Shown here: one piece after another, positions 10,835 to 20,864 of the stretch
How positions within the stretch are numbered: the stretch's first letter is position 1
How the letters are laid out: every line of letters starts with the position of its first letter
Assembly: GCF_963678635.1 (NCBI RefSeq)
Contig: NC_087063.1
Location: forward strand, 37,464,759 to 37,524,758
Source of the DNA: Symsagittifera roscoffensis
Taxonomy: Eukaryota > Xenacoelomorpha > Acoela > Convolutidae
Reading direction: 5' to 3'
DNA length: 60,000 nt
The notes under the pieces: model-generated
Seen by the model: the letters and a program-made list of their open reading frames with translations, nothing else
Told to the model about the DNA's origin: nothing
The model's database searches: none
Program-made: the position numbers and the translations under genes

Positions 10835-11488
10835 ATGCGATCGACAGGGATGTCGTTGGACATTTTTGTCCGGGGAGTGGGGGTAGAACTTACCCCCACG
10901 GAAAAAATATTAATAAAAAAATTAAGAATAGCAAGAGAAACAGGTGATCTAGAAGCAGAAACAGGCGAGGACCCTAAGGAACTGGACATAGGGAGAATAG
11001 TTGAGTCATATTTTAGCTTGCCAAATGAGTACCCAATTAGCATAATATTGACAGACAGCGATTTTATACTTACAAATAGAACATATGCGATAGCGATCAC
11101 AGCGGACATGAGTTTTAGGACAGCGTTAGCAGCGGATTTTAAGAGAGAATATAAAAACATAGAATTCCTTATGAAGCAAAGACCAGGAATAGGAGGCATA
11201 ACAGTCTTGCCTCCGGCGGCGTCGCAGATACCGGGAAAGTGTTTATGCTTCTTGGTGACGAGGCTGACGGAGAAGCGGCATGTGGACCCGGAAAACTTGG
11301 TCTTGTCCTTGACGAGACTGAGAGACTTTCCTGTGGAGAGGGAGGTAAAGGAACTCTCGCTTCTAGTATACGACCCGAACCGAGGACAACTGCATCCACG
11401 GGAGCTGTATGCAATGATACACGTAATCTTTTCTGATACTAACATACAAGTATACTTACATAAGAAATGTTATTCGGGCATAGGCTGA
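10835..11488 (+). CDS. Macro-domain-like C-terminal part of Pol (open, copy 1)
   Basis: A 217-codon open frame begins MRSTGMSLDIFVRG. In copy 2 the same residues are in frame with the integrase tail, so this is probably the C-terminal domain of the Pol polyprotein rather than a separate gene. From about 11040 it shows the layout I associate with macro (ADP-ribose-binding) domains of the OARD1/TARG1 kind: a strand DSDFILTN, then AITADMSFRTALAADFKREY, a PG-containing loop, a core strand CLCFLVTRLTEKRH, a DPENL helix, the strand KELSLLVYDP, and a final helix-strand pair (HVIFSDTNIQVYLH). The usual MGxG of the phosphate loop is not present. Copy 2 has this region with a stop and a frameshift. It stays open here in an otherwise ruined element. 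The macro call is by eye only. Confidence 0.5.
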   Translation: MRSTGMSLDIFVRGVGVELTPTEKILIKKLRIARETGDLEAETGEDPKELDIGRIVESYFSLPNEYPISIILTDSDFILTNRTYAIAITADMSFRTALAADFKREYKNIEFLMKQRPGIGGITVLPPAASQIPGKCLCFLVTRLTEKRHVDPENLVLSLTRLRDFPVEREVKELSLLVYDPNRGQLHPRELYAMIHVIFSDTNIQVYLHKKCYSGIG

Positions 11489-11600
11489 GTCTAGGTTGCA
11501 TGCAGGAAGGTGTCATACTATGTGTGTTGTGTGTGTGATGTGTGTTATATGTTATGTTATTAAGACCCTGGGTAAGAAGGGATTAGTGACCATGAATAAT

Positions 11601-13725
11601 CGAATCCAGGTGAGATGCCTCTGCCAATCAAGCCCAGGCCTGGTCTGAGAAAAATGCATCAGGAGATGAACAGCGAGGCTGCCTCGTCTAGTTCCAACTG
11701 AGAGCAGCTGTACCACCAAAGAGGGCGACAGTAGAAGAAGAAAATCAGGCGAGGGAAACAATGCAAGACCTCAACAGGACGATAGAAGAACTGGAGAAGA
11801 CCAGAAGGTAGCTAGATCAAGTGACGAAGACTATGCTCAGTGTAGAAGAAGACAGGGATATGTGGAAGAAACTTTTTGAAGATTGTACCAAGTAACAGGG
11901 TCAAGAAATAGAACGCTTGAGGCAAGAATATAAAGAGCGATCGGAACGGCTGGCGTTGACCACGGCAGTGGAAAAAGTGATACCTGCAAGAAATGATCCT
12001 CATGGGAAGTCCCCAATGGAGCTCCTGACGCCTCGCTATCAAGTTAGTCAACGGAGGTGCGACCCCCGACAACGACAGTGAGAGTAACAATCCCGGACCC
12101 AAGTGATACCCTGGGCGACCCAATCTTGGAGCAGAAAGTGCGGAAGTTAATAGAAACATCTGGACGACTAGTCGCTAATCGGAATGCGCCACATTCCCGG
12201 GTGACTACCCCTATGGAAGAATAGACGACACGGCAGAGTGGAGATCTCCGGAGAAACGATAAAGAAAACGGGAATTGACAGTGTCACGTTACCAGTGAAG
12301 ATATCTAGAGCCCCTCAGAGGAAAATAAGAAAAATGCCAATGAAGAAAGTGCCCCGAGTGTTTGACATGCACAAGAACAACCAGATGAAGAATAACTTCA
12401 CAGGAGTTCCGGATGCTGATCCGCGAGCCTGCTAAAAACGATCGACTTGGAGTCCGGCGATAAACATGCAAGAACCGCCGCTTGGGACGTATCATTTGAT
12501 ACTGGGTGACAGTTTGGTGAGAGTTCTCCAAAACCTGAGAACGTCTTGGATCACCACTGTGATGGGCTTTGGAGGTGCAACGATAGCCCAGCCATTTCGA
12601 ATGGTGGAGCTAATGAACCCAGGGAGGATCCCCAACAATATGATCCTAATAGGGACGAAAAACGTATCCAGAGGCTCAGATGAGGAATAGGCACAATGGG
12701 AATCGATGATGGTGTGCCTATTCACTACTCTCTGGCAGAAATTCAAGTGCGCGGTACTGACTGTCTGCACCGTACCAATGAGCACAAAAACGTTGACATC
12801 GACATGAAGGAGGAATAATGAAGGAGTCATCAGGTGGAACATCATACTGAGAAATCTGGCGAGTCGGAATGCTGGTCGGATGATCCTTATGGACATTGAA
12901 CACGAGCTAAGAGCTATGAATTAGGCCAGACTAACCACCGATGGGATCTACTTTGATATAACCGAGTCTTCCAGGAGCGACTGGATGAAATGGAGGTCGA
13001 GCTCTTTGACACAGGAGTGTTAAAGAAATAAGAAACAACGAACGAGCCGGCAATCTCAACCTTTGTGCCCTCTAACCTAGAAACACGTCTGGGAACGGTC
13101 CCAGCCATGACCTAAAGTTCTAGGGAACCAGGGCAAAGGACGGATGTACAGGACCGATTGGGAGAAGCGCCAGTAAGAAGAACCATTCTTCCAAGGCGAA
13201 GATTAGGACCTGTCAATCCGACTACGGAGACAACAAGAACATCGAGACCGCAAACGAGGTCAGAGACTAGATCAGAGACTAGATCGGAAACTACAAGTAC
13301 CAGCCGAGAAAAACGACGAAGAGACAGGAGCTCTTTAATGTGGTCGAGGCCCATACCTTCTACAAACAGGACCTGATGAAATTGAACCTTCAGACGGTAA
13401 GGTTTTTTAGCAGATGCCATAAGGATGTTAAATGGACTGAGACTATCTGTCAACGGACTGTACTCAATCGCAGGCGTGGATGGTTGATAGCAGCTGGCAT
13501 AAACTTCAGCTCTATGACCTCCTTGAGATTCGCTGATTTAGAGGGACTGCCCTCAAACAATACAATGGGTCCAGTAAATGCAAGAGCTTTGCAAGATGTG
13601 AAACTGAACCATAGTAAAGGAAATCGAGAAGAAACGCCCGGAAGATTCTTGACAACGAGGGCACCAATAAGATAACATGTGAAGATTTTCAAGAAAATAC
13701 GAGCACCCCCAGGTCACGAATAAGA
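11601..13725 (+). pseudogene. ORF2 (SGNH hydrolase ORF), copy 1
   Basis: This is collinear with 53064-55190 of copy 2, lacking the first roughly 110 codons because of a deletion at about 11600. The coiled-coil part spans about 11760-11960. The hydrolase part spans about 12480-13000. Its GDS block (HLILGDSLVRV) is intact, but GTND has become GTKN and the DxxH block reads DGIYFD, so the catalytic His is a Tyr. TAG/TAA stops and frameshifts occur, for example near 12433, 12688, 12922 and 13030. The 3' part (about 13480-13670) matches the end of copy 2 ORF2 and reads through an Arg codon (CGA, about 13627) where copy 2 has TGA. Confidence 0.85.
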
Positions 13726-14376
13726 TAGAGCGTACCCGAAGCAGGTGACTCAAGAAGGCGATGTTCAGAGATATGGTGGGATGAGGACTATTAGGAAAGA
13801 CGAGACCATCATTGGAGCGTATGACAAAGCAGAAATGAGAAAAGCAAAGATTATGATAGTTGCGAACTCAGACTTTGTACATACCTCCAAGTCTGTGTTT
13901 TGGCCTGACGTTATATTGTTGGCAACGGTCGACCTGGACCTAATGCAGTCGGTGTCAATGGCAATCGGGGTATAATGACAGACGGAAATGAACACGATCA
14001 CAATAGTATTTGCCGGTATAAACGACCATCTACACAGTACAGCTGGAGAGTAATGATCGACAAAGCTTTTTCAGCTTCCAAGTGTGTGTGTTTGGTGAGA
14101 ATATCCCAGCACTCGAACCGTTGGCTTAAGAAGATGTGATGCGCAATACCTGGACCCAGATTGGCTGACTTGAGCGACATCTGGGGAGAGGAACACTTGA
14201 ATCTTGAGAGGGAAAATTCTAGTGACTTTGAGAAGCAGAGTAAGAGTGGAAAAGTACCAAAAGACGCCCCTACCGTGGATGAAATTGACTCAGTCCACAC
14301 GAAGATGATCGAGTTTGAACCTTTGCTCGAGGCATCTGGAGAACGCAACATCCGGAGCATCAAACCGACACATTGA
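13726..14376 (+). pseudogene. ORF2 downstream region, copy 1
   Basis: There are two parts. From 13726 to about 14040 is sequence with no counterpart in copy 2. It reads about 80 codons (RRYGGM-like, KAKIMIVANSDF, WPDVILLATVDLDLM), then in another frame VFAGINDHLHS, a G-x-N-D block resembling block III of SGNH hydrolases. From about 14050 to 14376 it matches the last codons in the window from copy 2: IDKAFSASKCV against VDQAFSVPKCV (about 59778), and NSSDFEKQSKSG against NFSDFERQKQRG (about 59935). Copy 1 therefore keeps a block that copy 2 lost and lacks most of the 4.5 kb between. It then extends about 60 codons beyond the copy 2 window edge. Function unknown. Confidence 0.65.
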
Positions 14377-15115
14377 GACTACCCATGTCATTGCGTGGCT
14401 CAGTATGTTTGGTACCCTGAGAAAAGTAATCTATGCCTGATATCGGGCATGAAAAAAAACTCGTGCGATAGTATTACAGGACCACCAAACAGAAGGTAAC
14501 CGTCTTCGTAGTGAGCTGAATGCTGACACTGCGATGGATCCAGGAAAATGTGATAAAGTATCGAGAGTCAAACGCACCTTCAGTTGAGGCAATACAAGCA
14601 ATTTATTCAGAAGGAGACTGGAGTTGATCGAGACTGCTTGCAAGGTTTTCGCCATACCTATGGAGGTGAAGCGCATGTGGATTCGAATACAATTTTTCTC
14701 GTGGTTCAGGGCAACATTAAGCTTTTGGTTGTACGTCTTGACAAGAAATCCCATGAAGAAGCATCAAAAAAACTATCTTCAGTTCCTGGCGGAATTTGGA
14801 CCAGAGAATTTCAAGAGACCGCTGCTGACTCATTGCAATGGGATAACTACTGGGTGGAAGAGAGCTGGCAAGGTATCAAGAGATAACACTAAATCAAAAG
14901 AGTGTCTAAGTGAGGAGTATCTAGCGAAGAACATGCGCCTGAGTCTGCTTTACTGTTTTTGCTTGAACTGGGAGTCCAAAGTGGAGAAGCTGCCGCACAA
15001 TCTTAAGAGGCTGCTGGAGCAGAGAGAATGGATGCAAGCTAACGTGCAGCTGAAGGCATCGGAAGAAATCGTGATCAGCTCTGGTGACCTTGAAGATTTG
15101 TCAAGGTAGATCATG
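14377..15115 (+). pseudogene. Probable further 3' coding tail of giant element, copy 1
   Basis: A 161-codon frame at 14624-15109 (IETACKVFAIPMEVKRMW..., rich in Lys, Leu and Trp) is preceded in the same frame by about 40 codons and one TGA at about 14585. Its position directly after the ORF2 homology suggests it is the element's next coding part, which in copy 2 would lie beyond the window. Part of it is duplicated at 16120-16431. No domain is recognised. After the stop at about 15107 no coding pattern continues. Confidence 0.4.
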
Positions 15116-15359
15116 ATCTGGAGCACGCCTGGACCCAGTACCTCAAAGGCAGAGGGGACAGATTCAGTCAGATTAGTTTTCTAATTTTCATGGGTCTTGG
15201 ATAAAGGGTGCTTGGGTTTGAGCGTGAACTCAGATGTAATCTGAGCGAACAAAAACGAGATTTTAACCTGTGAACTATCGTTATCAAATATATTATACCT
15301 ACTTTTCCATTAAATTTTTGCATGAAAATTTTCTGACTGGGTTGATTGAAAAGAAGTTT
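15116..15359. other. Unassigned spacer
   Basis: AT-rich sequence with no frame, repeat or LTR-like match to the element leader. The expected 3' end of copy 1 is not recognisable here. Confidence 0.4.
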
Positions 15360-15945
15360 TGAACGACTTCTCTACAACGTAGAGAATGTCGTTCAATTTG
15401 TCAGACAGACTTTCGTCCCGGGAACACGCGAGTATTTTTATTCTCTTTTGAGGTTTCGGACACTTGAGATGGCGATTTTAACATAGTTGTCCAGCACTGT
15501 AAATTACTGTTTAGCTATTGAGTTACAAGTTTTCATGACTGTGAACTTTGGGGATGTAGATAAAATTCTTTCAGCAGCAAACTTCTGTAAATGACCACTG
15601 GCTTTGTATCTTGAGACGCAGTCAATGTTCATGAGGCGCACTGTCACGTTGTTCTAGCAGGTATCATATCAAATGTGTAAATATTTCTCTTAGCGACTCT
15701 ATGGATGTCCAATGTTCTCAATTTTTTTCATGCGTTGATGTAAAATCTGTAAAAAAAAAGCAACAATAGGTAATCATTTAGTGCTGGAAGCATCGATTAA
15801 CAGTGCTGGACAACTATGTTAAAATCGCCATCTCAAATGTCCGAAATCTCAGAAGAGAATCAAAAGACTCGCGGGTTCCCGTGATGAAAGTCTATCCGAC
15901 AAATTGAATGGCAATCTCTACATTGTAGATGCTCTTACAAGCTTG
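15360..15945. repeat. Inverted repeat built from PLE terminal sequences
   Basis: Arms of about 140 bp (about 15366-15510 and 15795-15935) are reverse complements at roughly 85-90 percent by eye, around a spacer of about 280 bp. Each arm contains a TCTCTAC...GTAGAGA-like hairpin, TTTGTCxGAcAGACTT, GGGAACACGCGAGT and GTCCAGCACT. The same strings form the 3' ends of both PLEs (30615-30760 and 35996-36110). The unit is therefore two PLE ends head to head, not a DNA-transposon terminus. Confidence 0.75.
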
Positions 15946-18500
15946 CTAATTTTGAAACGTTTTTCTTATTTTTTGGAGCAACCAATCCACAAGCCTGAGC
16001 TTTTTCAAAAAAGAGATTTCAGCAAAGCTCATTTCACTTCCAAAACTCCATCCCCAACCCGCCTCTGAGTGAACTCGAACAGAGAATGAAGCTATTGCGC
16101 AGAAAGCTCGATGTTGGAAACGCGATGGATCGAGAAAATCGTGATGAAGTATCGAGAGTCAAACGCACCTTCAGTTGAGGCAATACAAGCAAATTATTCA
16201 GAAGGAGACTGGAGTTGATCGAGACTGCTAGCACGGTATTCGCCATACCTATGGAAGTGAAGCGCATGTGGTGTCGAATGCCATTTTTCTCGTGGTTCAG
16301 GGCAACATTAACTTTTTGGTGGAAGAGGGCTACTGGGTGGAAGAGGGCTGGCAAGGTCTCTATCACGAAATCAAAATAGTCTCTAAGTGAGGAGGATCTA
16401 GCGAAGAACCTGCGCCTGAGTCTGCACCACTGAAGGCGAAGAACCTGAGTAGAAAGCTCGATGATGCAAATATGAAGGAAGGGATATCTACAAATCCAGA
16501 AATAGAAAAAATATTTTTTAACCGAGTTCGATCTGTACAAAGCGATAATGTCCTTTCCGAACGGATTAGGAGCAGGCCTGGATAAACCAAATCCACGACT
16601 TTTTATCAAGTCGAAGGGCAATGCAGGACTCAAATTTCTGAGATTGCTTACTAAGCTGATAAGCCTCAATGGAGTTGGCAAAACACCCAACCCTTAAGAC
16701 CTTTCTCTTTTGGCGCCAAGCTTATCGCCCTTATAAAGATAAACTGAGATCTAAGACGAATTGCCATAGGCAACACGGTAAAACAAGTCTAAATGGGCTG
16801 TCAGCAAGGCTCTCCCCGAGAAACAAAAGTTTTTCGGAAACCTACAGACAAGATCCGGCACTAAAGGAGAGGCAGAGGAGCTGCACACTTTTTTCGAAAC
16901 CTAATTGGCGCGACGACAATCCAAATTGCGCTGTTTTTTAAGTAAACTTTAAGAATGCCTTAAACTTTCTAAATAGTAAAACATTGCTGAATCATGTTTT
17001 TTTTTCAAATCGTCCAGAACTGTTCCAATACATCCACTGCGCGTACAGAAAATCTAGTCAAATTTTCTTACAAAAGCTCTGTTATAATGTCAGAAAAGGG
17101 AACTCAACAAGGCGATCCTGAAGCCCCATCCCTTTTTGCGGAAAAAATTTAGACACTAGTCAAACAGTTGGAGTCGAAAATTAAAATCTGGTATTTTGAT
17201 GATGGAAAATTAGCCGACAATTACACGGTACTAGCCCGGGACCTTAAAACCATCCTGAAATCAAAACAGGCTCCCTGCCAAAGCTTGAACCTTGAAAAGA
17301 GCGAATTTTTTTTAGGGACCGATCACGAGTACACGCTTCAAATCAATGTTAACTCAATTTTCAAAAATTTGCTCCACAAAAAAAATACAGCGGTGCTCCT
17401 TATTTTAAGATCACCCAACGTCGACGTTGGTTAAAAATAATTGATGAAAAAATCAAGGAGCTTGAGAAAATCTCGCATGTAAATGACAAACTAGACGTCC
17501 ATTACGGTTTTACCTCCTGAAAAACTGCTGTAGTGTGCAAAAACCTCCCTTATTTTATACGTAGGAGCCCATGTTTTCCGTCAAACTTACTTTTGCGAAC
17601 GCTACGTGATGCTAAGAAACTCGTTATGCAAATTCACCAATGTGAAAATGGATGATAACCAGTTTTTACAAGCAGTTCTCCTGGCTGCCAAAACTGGCTT
17701 GGGTGTTTCTTCCGCTAGTCTACTAGCGTTACCCGCCTTCTGAGCTCAGCAGTAGGAGTGAAAACTGCCTTCTGCGAAGTTTTTGATTTGGAGCATGTAG
17801 ATAAAATTATAAAATCTATAAAAGTGTGGTATGACCTTAAAAAATTGAATTGGTTCCACAAAACGAAGCCCAAAAATTGCACAGAGCTTTTTTTTGACTG
17901 CGAAGCAACAGATTTGATTTTAAGACTCAAATCAACGGACATAAAAATATTCAACCCGTTCCATGATCGATTTGGCTCCCAATGGTTGAACGTTATCCCG
18001 TGCAAAAATTTAAGGTTGAAACTGTCGAACCAACAACTCAGAATTGCAATAGGACTTCGATTAGGCGCAAAAATTTGCGAACGGCTCAAATGCGTGTGCG
18101 GAAAAGACGTTACCGATGATGGATGGTATAGTCTTTCTTGTCTCAAAAGTGCAGGGAGATTCTCTAGGCATTCAAACTTGATAACCCTTATAAAGCAGAG
18201 TTTTGAATGCCCTTATGAAGCAGATTTTATTGTCTACTCGCCTTCCTTCTGTTTTAGAGTCACGGTTTGACGCTTGTTCCACGGACTGTTGGTAAGCATC
18301 TCTTGTTGCATGAAACGTAATTTGAAATCCTACCCCCTGTATGATTAGTGGGGGGTTGGTTTTTAACCCTGATACGGCTGCCACTGAAGCGAAAGAGCGA
18401 AAAAAATGATTAGTATAAAGAATTGGTAGATGGTGGATATATTTTTCAACCACTAGCCATATCTAAAAAAAATCCAAAGGTTTTGATTTTTTTCCTCTTC
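15946..18500 (+). pseudogene. RLE-type LINE, sense-strand copy (broken)
   Basis: This is a non-LTR retrotransposon ORF in the opposite orientation to the array that follows. The N-terminal part (ELEQRMKLL..KLD, about 16065-16115) matches the - strand unit at 30103-30489. The RT follows in many broken frames (NRPELFQYIHCAYR, GNSTRR, a WYFDDGKLADN box at about 17190). Next come the thumb and a zinc-knuckle region (about 18080-18170, CVCGKDV...SCLKSAGRFSRHSNL). The frame ends inside the endonuclease region near 18460 (FQPLAI). The longest clean stretch is 17758-18270 (170 codons). It is interrupted by a giant-element fragment at 16120-16431. Stops throughout make it non-functional. Confidence 0.8.
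16120..16431 (+). repeat. Giant-element tail fragment inside the LINE
   Basis: From GCGATGGATC to GCGCCTGAGTCTGC this stretch repeats 14531-14952 with an internal loss of about 110 bp. Both copies share AGTCAAACGCACCTTCAGTT and GGTTCAGGGCAACATTAA. LINE sequence resumes on both sides. Confidence 0.8.
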
Positions 18501-18520
18501 TTCTTTTACTCTTTTTTTCT

Positions 18521-19546
18521 AGGTAATCAGAAGGTCAAAATGATCATAGTAACCGAGGTTACAGCCGGGAGTCCCTTCATCACGTATTCCAGTCGAAATC
18601 CTTGGAACTTTCTAGATATGGAAGTGATAATGATAAAAGAAGATGACAATTGTTGATGTCCTTACAACCTTAAAATAAACACTAAGAACACGCAATTCGA
18701 CTCGAGAAAGTATAATATACAAGTATTACAAATAAAAAATTTCGTCGAAAATTATTTTGTCATTTTTTGTTCCGAGTACGCAAGCAGCGTTCGTAATCTG
18801 TATTGGCAGGGAGATTCTGTGTTTTAAAAAGCTGCCTGCCCAGGGTTCCTCAGTGCATATGCTTAGGTTTTTAAAAAGCTTGCTCAAAAAAACTTCTGTG
18901 TTGGGGCCGGCCGCGCCCTGAATCTCAAAAGCTAGCTCAAGGGCTCGTACGCAAAAAAAACAAGGGCTCGTACGCAAAAAATATAGTGCTCAAGCTCCGG
19001 CCGTAAATTGTTCCGATCTCAGAATGTTTTTGAGGTCCCAGAGTTCTACCCTATAGTCGTCAGCTAAATTTCCATCATCTAATTACCAGATGTTAATTTT
19101 CGGTTCCAATTGTTTGACTAGTGTCTACATTGTTTCCGCAAAAAAGGGTTGGGCTTCAGGATCACCTTGCTGAGTTCCGTCTTCTGACATTATGACAGAG
19201 CTTCTGTAAAAAAAGTAACTATGTTCAATATACGCGCGATTGGTGTAATTATACAATTCGGGGCGATTTGAATAAACATGATTCAGCATTGTTTCTCTAT
19301 TTAGAGAGTTGAAGTTATTTTTAAAATCTAGTTTTAAAAGAACAGTGCGCTTTGGATTGTCGTCGCGTTCAATAGGCATTCGAAACGAGTGTGCAGCTAT
19401 TTCTGCTCCTCTTTTGGTACCGCATCCTATCTGTACGTTTCCGAAAAAGATTTTTTGCTCGGGAGGGCCTTGCTTCCATCGCATTTAGACGCGATACGTC
19501 TCAGCGTGTTGCCTCTGGCAATTGGTCTCACACCTCCGTCTATCTT
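18521..19546 (-). mobile_element. LINE array unit 1
   Basis: First, leftmost unit of a head-to-tail LINE array on the - strand. The 3' UTR (GTAATCAGAAGGTCAAAA..., 18521-18720) abuts the + strand LINE, making an inverted junction. It carries the C-terminal end of the ORF (FEIQGAAGPNTEVFLSKL, KNDKIIFDEIFYL). This is fused by an internal deletion at about 18930-18985 to the RT region, with a duplicated GGGCTCGTACGCAAAAAA at the join. RT residues read to 19484. Compared with unit 2 it also lacks the roughly 300 bp before the WYLDDG region. No intact ORF. Confidence 0.8.
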
Positions 19547-20864
19547 TTGACCGGAGTATGCTAGAAGTAATCAGAAGGTCAAAAGTATCATAGTAACCGA
19601 GGTTACAGTCAGGAGTCCCTTCATCACGTATTCCAGTAAAAATTCATGGAATTTTCCAGATATGGAAGTGATGATGATAAAAGAAGGTTACAAGTGTTGA
19701 AGTCCTTTTCAATTAAAATCGATACTGGTTACGTTTCTTCAATAAGAACACGCAACTCGACGCGAGAAAACATAATATACAACTGTTAAAAATAAAAAAT
19801 TTTGTCGAAAATTATTTTATCATTTGTTGTTCCGAGTACGCGAGCGGCGTTCGCAATCTGTAATGCCAGGGAGATTCTCTGTTTTAAAAAACTGCCTGCT
19901 CTGGGTTCCTCAGTGCATATGCTTAGGTTCTTACAAAGCTTGCTCAAAAAAATTTCTGTGCTGTGGCCGGCCGCGCCCTGAATCTCAAAAGCTAGCTCAA
20001 GGACTCGTACGCAAAAAAGGGCTCGTACGCAAAAAATATAAGAGTTTTGGCATGCTAAAGCAATTTTTCAGGAGGTAAAAATCATAATGGGCGTCTAGTT
20101 GTTCAATGACATCCGAGATTTTTTCAAGCTCCCTAATTTTTTCGTCGAGCAATTCTTTTCGGCAAAGTTAGCCGATTGGAGATCCTTAAAAGAGGAGTTC
20201 TTCTTTTGTTCTTATTTTTATTTTGGGGCATATTTTCGAAATTGTGTTAAAAATGAATTATACTTTGGAGCCGGTCCCAAAAATTAAAGTCCGCACTTCT
20301 CAGTGCTCAAGCTCAGGCCGTAAATTTGTTCCGATTTCAGAATGTTTTTAAGGTCCCGGAGTACTATCCTATAGTTGTCAGCTAAATCTCCATCATCTAA
20401 ATACCAGATGTTAATTTTCGGCTCCAACTGTTTGACTAGTGTCTAAACTATTTCCGCAAAAAGGGGTGGGGCTTCAGGATCACCTTGCTGAGTTCCGTCT
20501 TCTGACATTATGACAGAGCTTCTGTAAAAAAGGTAACCAGGTTTAATATACGCGCAATTGGTGTAATTATACATTTCGGGGCGATTTGAATAAACATGAT
20601 TCAGCATTGTTTCTCTATTTAGAGAGTTGAAGTTATTTTTAAAATCTAGTTTTAAAAGAACAGTGCGCTTTGGATTGTCGTCGCGTTCAATAGGCATTCG
20701 AAACGAGTGTGCAGCTATTTCTGCTCCTCTTTTGGTACCGCATCCTATCTGTACGTTTCCGAAAAAGATTTTTTGCTCGGGAGGGCCTTGCTTCCATCGC
20801 ATTTAGACGCGATACGTCTCAGCGTGTTGCCTCTGGCAATTGGTCTCACACCTCCGTCTATCTT
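19547..20864 (-). mobile_element. LINE array unit 2 (short type, 1.32 kb)
   Basis: This unit holds the 3' UTR, the C-terminal end of the ORF, and the RT palm (LKLDFKNNFNSLNRE, then QQGDPEAP). Its 5' limit is at the common truncation point just before DGGxRPIA. About 0.7 kb covering the thumb, zinc knuckle and endonuclease core is deleted at about 20008. Much of the unit is nearly base-for-base identical to unit 1, indicating recent duplication. Confidence 0.85.

Larger units (their letters stand above)
1857..15115 (+). mobile_element. Giant Ty3/gypsy-type element, copy 1 (decayed, 3' end missing)
   Basis: This is a collinear but deleted relative of the element beginning at 39141. In order it holds: leader, gag, protease-RT, macro-like domain, SGNH ORF2 and a coding tail. 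Two large internal deletions are evident against copy 2. One, at about 10795, removes roughly 3.5 kb (most of RNase H, all integrase). One, at about 11600, removes roughly 0.6 kb (ORF2 start). Further material is missing from the ORF2 tail. Frames are broken by many stops and shifts. No LTR copy is visible near 15.1 kb, where the element gives way to other repeats. The left boundary is set at the first feature shared with copy 2 (the hairpin) and is approximate. Confidence 0.8.

Noticed and set aside
15360-15945. A MITE or DNA transposon with terminal inverted repeats
   Set aside because: The arms are PLE 3' terminal repeats found singly at 30.6 and 36.0 kb; no target-site duplication or transposase is seen.
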